Below are positions 23,919 to 32,108 of a stretch of DNA of 36,367 nucleotides, one piece after another. Made by a program: the position numbers and the translations under genes. The stretch covers positions 1 through 36,367 of the forward strand of contig NZ_RHOL01000027.1 in the NCBI RefSeq assembly GCF_003946465.1, written 5' to 3'. How positions within the stretch are numbered: the stretch's first letter is position 1; every line of letters starts with the position of its first letter. The notes below the pieces were generated by a model that made no database searches, was not told where the DNA came from, and saw only the letters and a list, made by a program, of their open reading frames with translations. This stretch comes from Lacticaseibacillus hegangensis. GTDB lineage: Bacteria > Bacillota > Bacilli > Lactobacillales > Lactobacillaceae.

Positions 23919-26579
23919 TTACCGCTTTTGCGCGTGGCGTTGGCAGAATTTCACGATTTCCACAATCACGACCATGGCCACACCGGCGCCGAGCACCGTC
24001 GCCCACTGGAACCCGTCCAGTTCGGTCACATGGAACAGACCGTTAAAGCCTGGCACTAAAATGGTGACCATTAGCAGCAGGGCGGACACGAAGATCGCCC
24101 AGTTGAACGCCTTGTTGCGGAAGAAGCCAACCGTGAATAGGCTCTGGTGGACTGACTTGACGTTGAAGGCATGGAACAGCTGGATTAAGCCCAGCGTCGC
24201 GTACGCCATGGTCAAGGCATCCGCGTGAATCGCGGCGTTCGTCGTGTGAATCGGCCAGGTAATGGCGATGAAGTACACCCCTAGGGTCAAGAGCCCTTCC
24301 AGGATGCCCTGCCAAATTACGGCCTGACCGACGCCACCGGTGAAGAAGTTCGACTTACGACCGCGCGGCTTTTGCTTCATGATGCCAGGTTCGGTCGGCT
24401 CAACGCCCAGCGCGATCGCCGGGAAGGTGTCGGTCACCAGGTTGATCCACAGGATGTGAACCGGGGCGAGCAGATCCCAGCCCAGCATGGTCATCATGAA
24501 CAGGGTCAACACTTCACCCAAGTTGGCAGACAGCAGGTACTGAATCGCCTTTTGAATGTTGGAAAAGACTTTCCGGCCTTCCTCCACGGCAATCACAATG
24601 GTGGAGAAGTTGTCGTCGGCCAGCACCATGTCGGACGCGCCCTTGGACACTTCCGTCCCGGTGATGCCCATGCCGATGCCGATGTCTGCGGCCTTGAGGG
24701 CCGGCGCATCGTTCACACCGTCGCCGGTCATCGCGACGACCTTGCCGCGCTTTTGCCAGGCGTTGACGATGCGGACCTTGTGCTCCGGCGCCACGCGGGC
24801 GTACACGGAGTACTTGTCGACGTTCTTTTCAAATTCCTCGTCAGACTGCTGGTCTAGCTCGGCGCCGGTGATGACCGCCGCGTCATCGCCAGGGGCAATA
24901 ATCCCGAGGCGGCCAGCAATCGCCTCGGCGGTGTCCTGATGGTCCCCGGTAATCATCAGCGGCCGGATACCAGCCGCCTTCGCGTCCGCCACGGCCTTCG
25001 CCGCTTCCGGCCGTTCCGGATCGATCATGCCAATCAGCCCCGCGAAGATCAGGTCTTGCTCAACCGTGTCGGAATTGACCGGATCAGGCACGGCATCGAT
25101 CACCTTGTAAGCCGCGCCCAGCACGCGAAGCGCCTGCTTGGCCATGCCGGTGTTTTCACGCAGAATGGTGGCCTCGTCGGCGGCACTCAGCTCGCGTGCG
25201 GAGTCGCCTTCCGCCAGTTTAGTGGTGCGCTTCAGCAGCTGGTCCGGCGCGCCTTTGGTCGCCACCAAAAAGCGGCCGTCTTTCAGCTGGTGAATGGTGG
25301 ACATCAGCTTCCGCTCGGAGTCAAACGGCACCTCGGCGACGCGCGGCTCTGCTTGAAGCTCGCCTTTCAGGTCAAAGTCGTGCTGCTGCCCGTAAGCGAC
25401 CAGCGCGGTTTCCGTGGGGTCACCCAGCATGACGCCATCGTCCTGAATTTTGGTGTCATTGGCAAAGTTCATGATGCGCATGATCGGGTTTTGCGACTGC
25501 ACGCCGTCCTTGGCGTCGTGCAGCTGGCCGTCGTAGTACACTTTTTCGACCGTCATTTTGTTCTGCGTCAGGGTCCCGGTTTTATCAGAGGCAATGATTT
25601 CAGTCGAGCCCAGCGTTTCAACGGCCGGGAGCTTGCGGACCAGCGAGTTACGCTTGGCCAGCTTCTGCGTGCCCAGCGCCAGGATAACGGTGACAATAGC
25701 CGGCAACCCTTCGGGAATCGCGGCCACGGCCAGGGAAATCGCCGTCAGGAACATTTCCGGCAGGGTCTCGGCACCGCGCCAGACCCCGACCACAAAGACG
25801 AAGGCGGCGATGACCAAGATCATGATGGTCAAGGTCTTGCCCAGCGCCTTGAGGTTTTCAGATAGCGGCGTGGTCGTTTCCTGGGCCGCGTTCAGCATCC
25901 CCGCAATGCGGCCCACTTCCGTCTGCATGCCGGTAGCCACCACCACACCGACCGCCCGGCCGTACGTGATATTCGAGTTCATGAACACCATGTTGGTCCG
26001 GTCGCCGATACCGATGTCGGTACCTGCCAGCGGCTCAGTTTGTTTTTCGACCGGGACAGATTCCCCCGTGAGCGCCGACTCTTCGCTTTTCAGGTTGGCA
26101 GATTCCAAAAGCCGCAGGTCGGCTGGCACGACATCGCCAGCTTCCAGCAGCACAATGTCGCCGACCACCAGCTCGGAGCTCGGCACGGTCAGGACCTGGC
26201 CGCCGCGGCGCACATGAGCGTTCGGGGTGGACATTTTCTGCAGCGCGTCAATGGCTTCCTCGGCCTTGCTTTCCTGGAACACGCCGAAGACCGCGTTCAA
26301 AATGACCACCGCCAAAATGATGAAGGCGTCGGCCCATTCGTGGACGATGAACCCGGAAATCAGCGCCGCAACCAGCAGGACGATGATCATAAAGTCCTTG
26401 AACTGATCCAGAAAGCGCATCAACAGCGTCTTCTTCTCGCCTTGGGCCAGGGCGTTCGGGCCGTTTTGCGCCAGCCGCGTCTGGGCCTCTTGCGCGCTCA
26501 GGCCCGTCTCGTCATTCGTCTGGAGCCGCTTTAGTGCTTCGTCGTTCGTGATGGCGTAGAACGCTTTTTGCTCTGCCAA
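23919..26579 (-). CDS. yoaB: P-type cation ATPase, probable Mn2+/Ca2+ exporter
   Basis: This 886-residue P2-type ATPase should pump divalent cations out of the cytoplasm. Order: N-terminal cation-ATPase domain, M1-M2, actuator domain with TGES (171-174), M3-M4 with PEGLPA (289-294), phosphorylation site DKTGTLTQNK with Asp332, nucleotide domain with KGAPDQLL, hinge TGDGVNDAPALK, and M5-M10. M6 holds LWINLVTDTFPAIALG, with the cation ligands Asn and Asp typical of Ca/Mn pumps. The yybP-ykoY Mn2+ riboswitch directly upstream argues for manganese detoxification, as for lactococcal YoaB and pneumococcal MgtA. The gene heads a two-gene unit. Confidence 0.93.
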   Translation of the reverse strand: MAEQKAFYAITNDEALKRLQTNDETGLSAQEAQTRLAQNGPNALAQGEKKTLLMRFLDQFKDFMIIVLLVAALISGFIVHEWADAFIILAVVILNAVFGVFQESKAEEAIDALQKMSTPNAHVRRGGQVLTVPSSELVVGDIVLLEAGDVVPADLRLLESANLKSEESALTGESVPVEKQTEPLAGTDIGIGDRTNMVFMNSNITYGRAVGVVVATGMQTEVGRIAGMLNAAQETTTPLSENLKALGKTLTIMILVIAAFVFVVGVWRGAETLPEMFLTAISLAVAAIPEGLPAIVTVILALGTQKLAKRNSLVRKLPAVETLGSTEIIASDKTGTLTQNKMTVEKVYYDGQLHDAKDGVQSQNPIMRIMNFANDTKIQDDGVMLGDPTETALVAYGQQHDFDLKGELQAEPRVAEVPFDSERKLMSTIHQLKDGRFLVATKGAPDQLLKRTTKLAEGDSARELSAADEATILRENTGMAKQALRVLGAAYKVIDAVPDPVNSDTVEQDLIFAGLIGMIDPERPEAAKAVADAKAAGIRPLMITGDHQDTAEAIAGRLGIIAPGDDAAVITGAELDQQSDEEFEKNVDKYSVYARVAPEHKVRIVNAWQKRGKVVAMTGDGVNDAPALKAADIGIGMGITGTEVSKGASDMVLADDNFSTIVIAVEEGRKVFSNIQKAIQYLLSANLGEVLTLFMMTMLGWDLLAPVHILWINLVTDTFPAIALGVEPTEPGIMKQKPRGRKSNFFTGGVGQAVIWQGILEGLLTLGVYFIAITWPIHTTNAAIHADALTMAYATLGLIQLFHAFNVKSVHQSLFTVGFFRNKAFNWAIFVSALLLMVTILVPGFNGLFHVTELDGFQWATVLGAGVAMVVIVEIVKFCQRHAQKR

Positions 26580-26629
26580 TAAAATTTCCTCCTTTAGCGA
26601 TTAACTAATTTTAGCTTACCATGTTTAGT

Positions 26630-26668
26630 AAAAAAAAAGACTCACACTGCCTCATGGCAGCATAAGTC
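26630..26668 (-). terminator. Riboswitch-controlled terminator before the P-type ATPase
   Basis: Minus strand AGACT...AGTCT with inner CTGCC/GGCAG, then nine T. Its 5' strand (AGACTTATG) is shared with the 3' strand of riboswitch helix P1, so ligand-bound aptamer should prevent the terminator and allow transcription. Confidence 0.88.
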
Positions 26669-26747
26669 TCACAGTTTCAGGTCACACCAGAATTTTGCCT
26701 AGCTGATGACATGACCACGGCAAGCGCCGTTAGTTACTCCCTTATGT
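26661..26747 (-). promoter_or_regulatory. yybP-ykoY manganese riboswitch
   Basis: Minus strand elements match the family: ACATAAGGGAGTAACT at the 5' side, a P2 hairpin ACGGC-gctt-GCCGT, GGTCATGTCATCAGC, CCTGA and GTGAGACTTATG at the 3' side. P1 forms between ACATAAG and CTTATG. This Mn2+-sensing class commonly controls Mn exporters. The downstream terminator overlaps P1's 3' strand, consistent with an ON switch. The match is to the consensus as I know it and was not scored. Confidence 0.85.
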
Positions 26748-26755
26748 GTAGGATA

Positions 26756-26784
26756 AGTATAACTAATTAACTACTTTGGGGCAA
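26756..26784 (-). promoter_or_regulatory. Promoter of the Mn/Ca ATPase unit
   Basis: Minus strand -35 TTGCCC (26779-26784), 17-base spacer, -10 TATACT (26756-26761). It starts right after the nadE stop, and the predicted transcript begins just before the riboswitch P1 strand. Confidence 0.75.
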
Positions 26785-26787
26785 GGC

Positions 26788-27615
26788 TTATTTCCAAAAG
26801 TCGTCAAAGACCGTGATTGGCAGGTGGCGCTTGTGTGCGGACCGCTGGTACCAGCGCTCGATGGTTTCGGCGGCCTGATCGGACACGGCCTTCCCTTCCA
26901 GGTAGTCATCGATGTCGCGGTAGGACACGCCCAGAGCGACCTCGTCCGGCAAGGCCGGCCGGTCCTCTTCCAAATCGGCGGTCGGCGCCTTCTCGTAAAG
27001 GTGCGCCGGTGCGTCCAGCAGCTTCAAGAGGCTGGCGCCTTGCCGCTTGTTCAGCCGCCAAAGAGGCGTCACATCAGCCCCGCCATCGCCAAACTTGGTG
27101 TAAAACCCGGTGACGGCTTCGGCGGCGTGGTCGGTGCCGACCACCGCCCCACTCCGGGCGCCGGCGATCGCGTACTGGGCGATCATCCGCGCACGCGCCT
27201 TCATGTTGCCCTTGTTGAAGTCGGACACCGTCAGATGGTTGGCCGCGACTGCCTGTTCCATTGCGTCAACTGAATCCTTGATGTTAACGCGCATGGTTTC
27301 GTCAGCCTTCATAAACTCGATGGCGGCCATGGCGTCGGCCTCGTCGGCCTGTTCGCCGTAAGGCAGGCGCACCGCGATGAACTTGTAAGTGGTATCCCCG
27401 GTTTCCTGGCGCAACTCAGTCATGGCCCGCTCTGCCATCGCACCGGCGAGCGTTGAGTCTTGGCCGCCGGAAATGCCAAGCACATAGGTCTTCAGCCCCG
27501 GAAAGCGGCTGATGTACTGTTTCAAGAAGTCGACCGAGCGCCGGAACTCCTTTTCCGGGTCGATGGTTGGCTGAACGTGCAGGGCGGTGATGATTTCTTT
27601 TTGTAGTGGACGCAT
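26788..27615 (-). CDS. nadE: NH3-dependent NAD synthetase
   Basis: NadE amidates nicotinate adenine dinucleotide to NAD+ with ATP and ammonia. The 275-residue protein has the size of the ammonia-only form without a glutaminase domain. The PP-loop for ATP is [15 protein letters not shown] (about 46-60). Further conserved segments are [35 protein letters not shown]-like ([15 protein letters not shown]), [19 protein letters not shown] and the C-terminal [10 protein letters not shown]. It follows pncB by 45 bases, making a two-gene operon for nicotinate-to-NAD salvage; a nadD step must come from elsewhere. Confidence 0.97.
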   Translation of the reverse strand: MRPLQKEIITALHVQPTIDPEKEFRRSVDFLKQYISRFPGLKTYVLGISGGQDSTLAGAMAERAMTELRQETGDTTYKFIAVRLPYGEQADEADAMAAIEFMKADETMRVNIKDSVDAMEQAVAANHLTVSDFNKGNMKARARMIAQYAIAGARSGAVVGTDHAAEAVTGFYTKFGDGGADVTPLWRLNKRQGASLLKLLDAPAHLYEKAPTADLEEDRPALPDEVALGVSYRDIDDYLEGKAVSDQAAETIERWYQRSAHKRHLPITVFDDFWK

Positions 27616-27660
27616 GGTTTTCTCCTTTAAATCAGGCCGGCGAACGGTCGCAAAAATTGG

Positions 27661-29121
27661 TTACAGCTGCTGCTTTTGGACCTTGACCTTCACGTGCTTG
27701 ATCAAATCCATCTTGTCATCCCAAAGCTGTTGGGACAAATCGACCGGGTACTCCTGCGGGTTGAGCACGCGCGTGTATTCGTCCCACAGCGAGTCGACAC
27801 TCTGGAGGCAAAAGGCGCGAATCGCATCAAGCGTCGGCAGCTGATAGACCAGTTGACCGTGGTCAAAAATGGTCGTCAGAACCGGCCGCGCGTTGAAGTC
27901 CGTGACCGTTTTGTTGATGTACGGGTAGCTTGGGTGGAACATGTACAGCTCGTCCTGATCGGCGACTTCCTCCTCGTCGCGGGCGATGAAGTCGCCTTCG
28001 GACTTGCCGTTGGAGCGGCGCGTGATTCGCCAGACCTGTTTCTTGCCTGGCGTCGACACCTTTTCGGCGTTGGACGACAGCTTGATGGTGTCCACCATTT
28101 TGCCAGTTTCGTCCTCAATCGAGACGAGTTTGTACACGGCCCCGAGTGCCGGGTGATCGTACGCCGTGATCAGCTTGGTCCCAATGCCCCAGATGTCGAT
28201 CTTGGCGCCTTGCATCTTGAGGTTTTGGATCGTGTTTTCGTCCAAGTCGTTGGAGGCGACGATTTTGGTCTGCGTGAAGCCGGCTTCGTCCAGCTGCTGG
28301 CGGACCCGCTTGGAGATGTAGGCCATGTCGCCGGAATCGATACGCACCCCTTGGAAGTCGATCTTGTCACCCATTTCCTTAGCGACCTTGATCGCCGCCG
28401 GCACGCCGGAGCGCAGAGTGTCATAGGTGTCGACCAGGAATGTCACATCGTGGTTGACTTCGGCGTACGCCTTAAACGCCGCGTAATCGTCGCGGTAAGC
28501 CTGCACCAGCGCATGCGCGTGAGTGCCGGCAATGGGAATGCCAAACAGCTTACCGGCACGGACGTTGGAGGTCGAGTTGAACCCACCGATGTACGCGGCC
28601 CGGGTGCCCCAGATGGCGGCGGAAGTTTCCTGCGCGCGCCGGGTGCCAAATTCCATCAACGGGTCGCTTCCGACCACGGCGCGGATCCGCGCCGCCTTAG
28701 TGGCGACCAACGTCTGGTAGTTCAAAATGTTGAGCAGCGCGGTTTCGACCAGCTGTGCCTGGGCCAGCGGGCCTTCCACCTGCATCATGGGTTCGTTGTT
28801 GAACACCAGGTCGCCTTCGACTGCCGAGCGCACCGTGCAGGTGAACTTGAGGTCCCGCAGGTAATCCAAAAAGCCCTGCGGATATTCCGTGGATTCCTTC
28901 AGGTAGGCCAGGTCGGAGTCGCTAAACCGGAGCTGTTGCAGATACTCGACCGCGTGCTCCAGCCCGGCGAACACGGCAAAGCCGCTGCCAAACGGCAGGT
29001 CGCGGAAGTAGCATTCAAATACAGCGTTGCGCTCGGCGATCCCTTGTTGCCAGTACGTGTACATCATGTTCAATTCGTAAAAGTCTGTATGCAAGACTAA
29101 ACTGTCGTCCGCATAGTCCAT
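27661..29121 (-). CDS. pncB: Nicotinate phosphoribosyltransferase
   Basis: PncB converts nicotinate and PRPP to nicotinate mononucleotide, the entry step of NAD salvage. The 486-residue protein has the family's N-terminal DSLVLHTDFYELNMMYTYW, the FECYFRDLPFGSGFAVFAGL segment, EFGTRRAQ in the nucleotide-binding region, and GVRIDSGDMAYISKRVR with the phosphoribosyl site. The ATG has AAAGGAG upstream. It is the first gene of pncB-nadE. Its likely extended -10 promoter (29180-29188) is fused to the terminator of the upstream regulator gene. No NAD-linked repressor site was recognised. Confidence 0.96.
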   Translation of the reverse strand: MDYADDSLVLHTDFYELNMMYTYWQQGIAERNAVFECYFRDLPFGSGFAVFAGLEHAVEYLQQLRFSDSDLAYLKESTEYPQGFLDYLRDLKFTCTVRSAVEGDLVFNNEPMMQVEGPLAQAQLVETALLNILNYQTLVATKAARIRAVVGSDPLMEFGTRRAQETSAAIWGTRAAYIGGFNSTSNVRAGKLFGIPIAGTHAHALVQAYRDDYAAFKAYAEVNHDVTFLVDTYDTLRSGVPAAIKVAKEMGDKIDFQGVRIDSGDMAYISKRVRQQLDEAGFTQTKIVASNDLDENTIQNLKMQGAKIDIWGIGTKLITAYDHPALGAVYKLVSIEDETGKMVDTIKLSSNAEKVSTPGKKQVWRITRRSNGKSEGDFIARDEEEVADQDELYMFHPSYPYINKTVTDFNARPVLTTIFDHGQLVYQLPTLDAIRAFCLQSVDSLWDEYTRVLNPQEYPVDLSQQLWDDKMDLIKHVKVKVQKQQL

Positions 29122-29179
29122 TGTCTGCTCCTTTGCGCACGGGGCTGCCGTGCGACTGTCTTGGGTTGGAATGATTGCT

Positions 29180-29188
29180 ATTATACCA
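29180..29188 (-). promoter_or_regulatory. Extended -10 promoter of pncB-nadE
   Basis: Minus strand TGGTATAAT: a perfect TATAAT with the TGn extension, directly after the T-run of the preceding terminator. No clear -35. It lies about 60 bases before the pncB start. Confidence 0.65.
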
Positions 29189-29225
29189 AAAAAGCGAAGC
29201 GCGTGCTTTTACGCACGCGCTTCGC
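29188..29225 (-). terminator. Terminator after the GntR regulator
   Basis: Minus strand GCGAAGCGCGTGC pairs perfectly with GCACGCGCTTCGC around GTAAAA, followed by TTTTTT. It is one of the strongest hairpins in the window. Confidence 0.92.
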
Positions 29226-29248
29226 TAATCAGTCTTAACAAACTGGCC

Positions 29249-29950
29249 TTAGCGCTCAAGGTAAAACTCGAACCGCTCACCCACGTACTGGGTCCGGACG
29301 TACTCGAACGGCCTGCCGTCCTGAAGAAACGAGGTCTGGCGCAGCCGCAAAATCGCGTCCCCGCGCTTGATCGCGAGGTACTCAGCGATTCGCTCAGAGG
29401 CGGTCATCGCACTGACGGTTTGCTGCGCGCCGCCGAGCACGTAGCCGCCTTTTTTCTCCAGGGTGTGGTAGAAGGACTTGGTGACTTCGCTTTTGGAAAA
29501 ATCCTTCACCAGATCGTACGGCACCGTGGCCACCTCGAAGCTGATCGGGACATCATCGGCGAACCGGATCCGCTCCATTCTAAGCACCTGGTCGCCGTCC
29601 TTGAGCTTCAGCTTTTCACTTTCCGAAAGCGACGGCTTGGCCACATGGTAGGAAATCGTTTTGCTCGACGGCCGCTTGCCCTGCGCAATCATGATGTCGG
29701 TAAAGCTGGTCACCCCGGACACGCGCTCTTGCACCTTCTGGTTGGCCACAAACGTGCCAGCCCCGATGCGCCGCTCCAGGATACCTTCATCGACCAGCGT
29801 CTGAATCGCTTGTCGCAGGGTCATCCGTGACACATTGAACGTCACGGCCAAATCGCGCTCGCTGGGAATGCGGTCGCCGATTTGCCACTTGCCTGCTTCA
29901 ATGTCCTTCTTGATCTGATTATGGATCTGAATGTATACCGGTGCTTCCAT
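29249..29950 (-). CDS. GntR-family regulator, HutC/NagR-like (UTRA domain)
   Basis: This 233-residue repressor-type protein has a winged helix at residues 5-72: VYIQIHNQIKKDIEAG, IPSERDLAVTFNVSRMTLRQAI, GAGTFVANQ. A UTRA effector domain (about 90-230) follows, beginning with GVTSFTDIMIAQGKRPSS and ending with FEYVRTQYVGERFEFYLER. Its closest relative among regulators I know is YvoA/NagR, which senses N-acetylglucosamine 6-phosphate or glucosamine 6-phosphate. Its own promoter has a NagR-type operator in the spacer, so autorepression is likely. No nagA, nagB or sugar transporter lies nearby, so its targets must be elsewhere. The start at 29950 follows GGGAGG. Confidence 0.9.
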   Translation of the reverse strand: MEAPVYIQIHNQIKKDIEAGKWQIGDRIPSERDLAVTFNVSRMTLRQAIQTLVDEGILERRIGAGTFVANQKVQERVSGVTSFTDIMIAQGKRPSSKTISYHVAKPSLSESEKLKLKDGDQVLRMERIRFADDVPISFEVATVPYDLVKDFSKSEVTKSFYHTLEKKGGYVLGGAQQTVSAMTASERIAEYLAIKRGDAILRLRQTSFLQDGRPFEYVRTQYVGERFEFYLER

Positions 29951-29999
29951 GAGCTTCGTCCTCCCTTGGGCTGCAAGGCCACGACCCGCTAATACCTAT

Positions 30000-30028
30000 A
30001 TGATAACTGGTATAGACCTAAAATACAA
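30000..30028 (-). promoter_or_regulatory. Promoter of the GntR gene with embedded operator
   Basis: Minus strand -35 TTGTAT (30023-30028), 17-base spacer, -10 TATCAT (30000-30005). The spacer contains GGTCTATACC (30009-30018), an inverted repeat like the dre operator of NagR/YvoA and DasR. Binding there would block the polymerase, so the gene probably represses itself. Confidence 0.75.
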
Positions 30029-30035
30029 GGATACG

Positions 30036-30048
30036 GACCAAATTGGTC
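30036..30048. repeat. 13-base palindrome GACCAAATTGGTC
   Basis: A perfect inverted repeat (GACCAA-a-TTGGTC) eight bases upstream of the -35 of the GntR promoter and just after proC. It could be a second operator half-arrangement or chance; there is no T-run to make it a terminator. Confidence 0.5.
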
Positions 30049-30063
30049 GGCCAAAGCCGCTGC

Positions 30064-30855
30064 TTACTGCCGGTCCTTGGCGATCGTCGCATCAACGCCA
30101 GCGACCACGGCCGGCATGAAGCCCGCTGCCTCCATTGCCAGCATCCCTGCCACCGTCGTGCCGCCGGGGCTGGCGACTTTATCGGCCAAATCCATGGGAC
30201 TGTCCTTGCGATTTAGGACCATCTGCGCTGACCCGGCCACGGCCTGCGCGGCGATTTGCGTGGCGGCCTGCTTGGTCAACCCGTACTTCACGCCGGCGCG
30301 GCTGAGCGCGTCGATAAACATGTAGACAAACGCCGGGGAACTGCCAGCCAGGGCTACAAACGTCGAGAAATCCTTTTCCGGCAGCGCGATGGTCTCACCC
30401 AGCCGGTCCAGCAGCGCCACCACGTCAGGCAGCACCGCAGCGGCCGCGGTGTTGGCGGCATAAGCCGTCATGCCTGCGTTCAGCGCCACGTTCAGGTTCG
30501 GCATCACCCGCACCAGCGGTATGGGCAGGGTTGCCCAGGTCGCAAGCGTCTTTAAATCAACCCCGGTCAGCAAGGACAGCACCGGCACTGGCTTTTGTTT
30601 CAACGCGTCGTGCGCCTCCGCAAAAACCGGCTGGCCCACTGCCGGATCGACCGCCAGCACCACCCAGTCCGCCGCTTCCACCACGGCGGCGTTGCTTGCG
30701 GCGGCCGCGGCACCAATGCTGGCCGCATACGGTTCATAATTGGCAGGATGGCCGCCGTGGATGATGAGATCAGCAGGTGCGAGCACCTTCGCCTTAAGCA
30801 GTCCGGAAATGATTGCCTGGGCCATGTTGCCGGCCCCAATAAAGCCAAGTTTCAT
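30064..30855 (-). CDS. proC: Pyrroline-5-carboxylate reductase
   Basis: ProC reduces pyrroline-5-carboxylate to L-proline with NAD(P)H, the last step of proline synthesis. The 263-residue protein begins with the Rossmann loop KLGFIGAGNMAQAIISGLL. It has PNLNVALNAGMTAYA in the middle, LAGSSPAFVYMFIDAL, and the family signature near the end (DKVASPGGTTVAGMLAME) for substrate binding. Two ATGs occur in tandem; the second (30855) is preferred as it is seven bases from GGAGG. The gene is preceded by a leader of about 150 bases with an internal terminator. No proA or proB is present in the window. Confidence 0.96.
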   Translation of the reverse strand: MKLGFIGAGNMAQAIISGLLKAKVLAPADLIIHGGHPANYEPYAASIGAAAAASNAAVVEAADWVVLAVDPAVGQPVFAEAHDALKQKPVPVLSLLTGVDLKTLATWATLPIPLVRVMPNLNVALNAGMTAYAANTAAAAVLPDVVALLDRLGETIALPEKDFSTFVALAGSSPAFVYMFIDALSRAGVKYGLTKQAATQIAAQAVAGSAQMVLNRKDSPMDLADKVASPGGTTVAGMLAMEAAGFMPAVVAGVDATIAKDRQ

Positions 30856-30885
30856 CATTTTTCCTCCTTCAATCCGTCACGATGC

Positions 30886-30910
30886 AAAAAAAGCTGCCAC
30901 ACTGGCAGCT
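30886..30910 (-). terminator. Terminator inside the proC leader
   Basis: Minus strand AGCTGCCA-gtg-TGGCAGCT followed by seven T, only about 30 bases before the proC start. Its position between promoter and gene suggests an attenuator rather than the end of another gene. Confidence 0.88.
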
Positions 30911-31010
30911 CGTCTGAAGGATCTAGTCAGCGAACCTAGGAACCCGAAGGAACAGATTTACAATTCGTCGCGTTTAGCCGCTTCGCGAATCCTCCATGAA
31001 TCAACAGCTA
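30911..31010 (-). promoter_or_regulatory. proC 5' leader, possible unrecognised RNA switch
   Basis: Minus strand leader with a hairpin near its start (ATTCGCG...CGCGaCGAAT, about 30962-30989) and two copies of sequence complementary to the proC ribosome binding site TGAAGGAGG: TCCTTCA (30915-30921) and TTCCTTC (30946-30952). No T-box motif and no leader peptide with a usable start were found. The type of control is unknown. Confidence 0.5.
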
Positions 31011-31012
31011 TT

Positions 31013-31041
31013 AGCATACAAAAAATGTTCACCAGACGCAA
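31013..31041 (-). promoter_or_regulatory. Candidate promoter of proC
   Basis: Minus strand -35 TTGCGT (31036-31041), 17-base spacer, -10 TATGCT (31013-31018). Moderate match; it would give a leader of about 150 bases. Confidence 0.5.
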
Positions 31042-31074
31042 CGCTTTTCCCGATGGGCTGCTTTTGCCTTTGCC

Positions 31075-31893
31075 TCACGCCTGCAGGGTAATCAACGTCG
31101 TCTGCCACTCGGTGAACCAGTCATGGCTCTCCCACTCATTGAGTCGGCGCAGGCCGTAGCCCATCGGCCGGTGATGGTACGTCGTGTGATTGACGACCAC
31201 TTGCTGGTCGCGGTGGTGGAGATGGCCAAACACCACATCGGTGACCCGGCTCTGCTCGAGCAGCTCACCTAAGCGGCGCGACCCCATCAGCCCGGCGGCC
31301 ATCTCCCAGCGCGAATGTGCAGGCGCAGGCATCATCATCAAAGGCGTCGGCACAAAATGAGTCACGTAAATGACCCGATGACCGGCAGCCGCCAGCAAAT
31401 CGCGCTTGGTGGTGGTCAGCACCCGTGCCATGCGCTCGCGATCAGACACCGGTTGATCGATCGCCGAATCGATCCAGTACGCTCGCTTCCACTGCGCAAA
31501 GTCCGCATCCGTCGCCTTTAGGTCCGCAGGCGCCAGCGAGTAATCATACCAGCCATTGTTGCCGATGATCACAGTGTTGGTGCCAGGCAGGGTCAGCGTC
31601 TTTTCGTGAAGGTACAGCGGCGACACCGAGCTTTGCGCGGTTTGGTACGACACATTTTTGACTAGATCGTGATTGCCTGCTAGGTAGCGGACAACCACTT
31701 TCGAACCGACCGCCTGCTGCAAGGCGCGATAGAACCACAGGGTCTTGGTAAAATCATTGAAGGTGTCCCCGGCGTTCACGTACACCTGATAGTGGTTTGC
31801 AAGCAAGTACCCCGCGATTTTGACCACCGCTGCCTGGGCGTCGATATGATTCACATCGAAATGATTGTCGACACTGAACGCTAATTTGACCAT
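31075..31893 (-). CDS. Metallophosphoesterase
   Basis: This 272-residue calcineurin-like phosphoesterase has the expected metal-binding motifs in order: SVDNHFD (a DxH variant, about 7-13), NAGDTF (GD), GNHD, then THFVPT and a final GHLHHRDQ. The substrate cannot be told; relatives act on nucleotides, proteins or lipids. Several starts are in frame. The ATG at 31893 (MVKLAFSVDNH) is chosen because the fold begins there and a G-rich site lies about seven bases before; extending to 32004 adds a stretch without homology. No partner gene is evident. Confidence 0.9.
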   Translation of the reverse strand: MVKLAFSVDNHFDVNHIDAQAAVVKIAGYLLANHYQVYVNAGDTFNDFTKTLWFYRALQQAVGSKVVVRYLAGNHDLVKNVSYQTAQSSVSPLYLHEKTLTLPGTNTVIIGNNGWYDYSLAPADLKATDADFAQWKRAYWIDSAIDQPVSDRERMARVLTTTKRDLLAAAGHRVIYVTHFVPTPLMMMPAPAHSRWEMAAGLMGSRRLGELLEQSRVTDVVFGHLHHRDQQVVVNHTTYHHRPMGYGLRRLNEWESHDWFTEWQTTLITLQA

Positions 31894-32052
31894 CTGCATC
31901 CCCCGTTTCCAGCCCGCCGCGGTTAGCCCACCGGCAGGTCGCGGCACCTGATGTTCGCCGCATGATTCATGCTTATCTTGGGGGCAAGCTCGGGTGAATG
32001 TCAACTCTGGCCCGCCGCGTGATCAGCGACTGGCAAACAGTAGTAGCGCAAT

Positions 32053-32098
32053 AAAAAACGTCCTGCTCAGACCAGACGCGTCTGCCAGAACGGTTTTT
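32053..32098. terminator. Terminator after the peptide transporter
   Basis: AAAAAACGTCCTG...CAGAACGGTTTTT with an inner CAGACGCGTCTG palindrome. On the minus strand it ends in TTTTTT, 11 bases past the transporter stop; it could also work on the plus strand. Confidence 0.85.
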
Positions 32099-32108
32099 GA
32101 GTCGTCAA

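Noticed and set aside
30036-30048. Palindrome as terminator of proC
   Set aside because: The stem is only six pairs and is not followed by a T-run in either direction.
30859-31010. T-box or proline leader peptide before proC
   Set aside because: No T-box motif. The short frame at the GGAGG has no start codon at a workable distance, and there is no run of proline codons.
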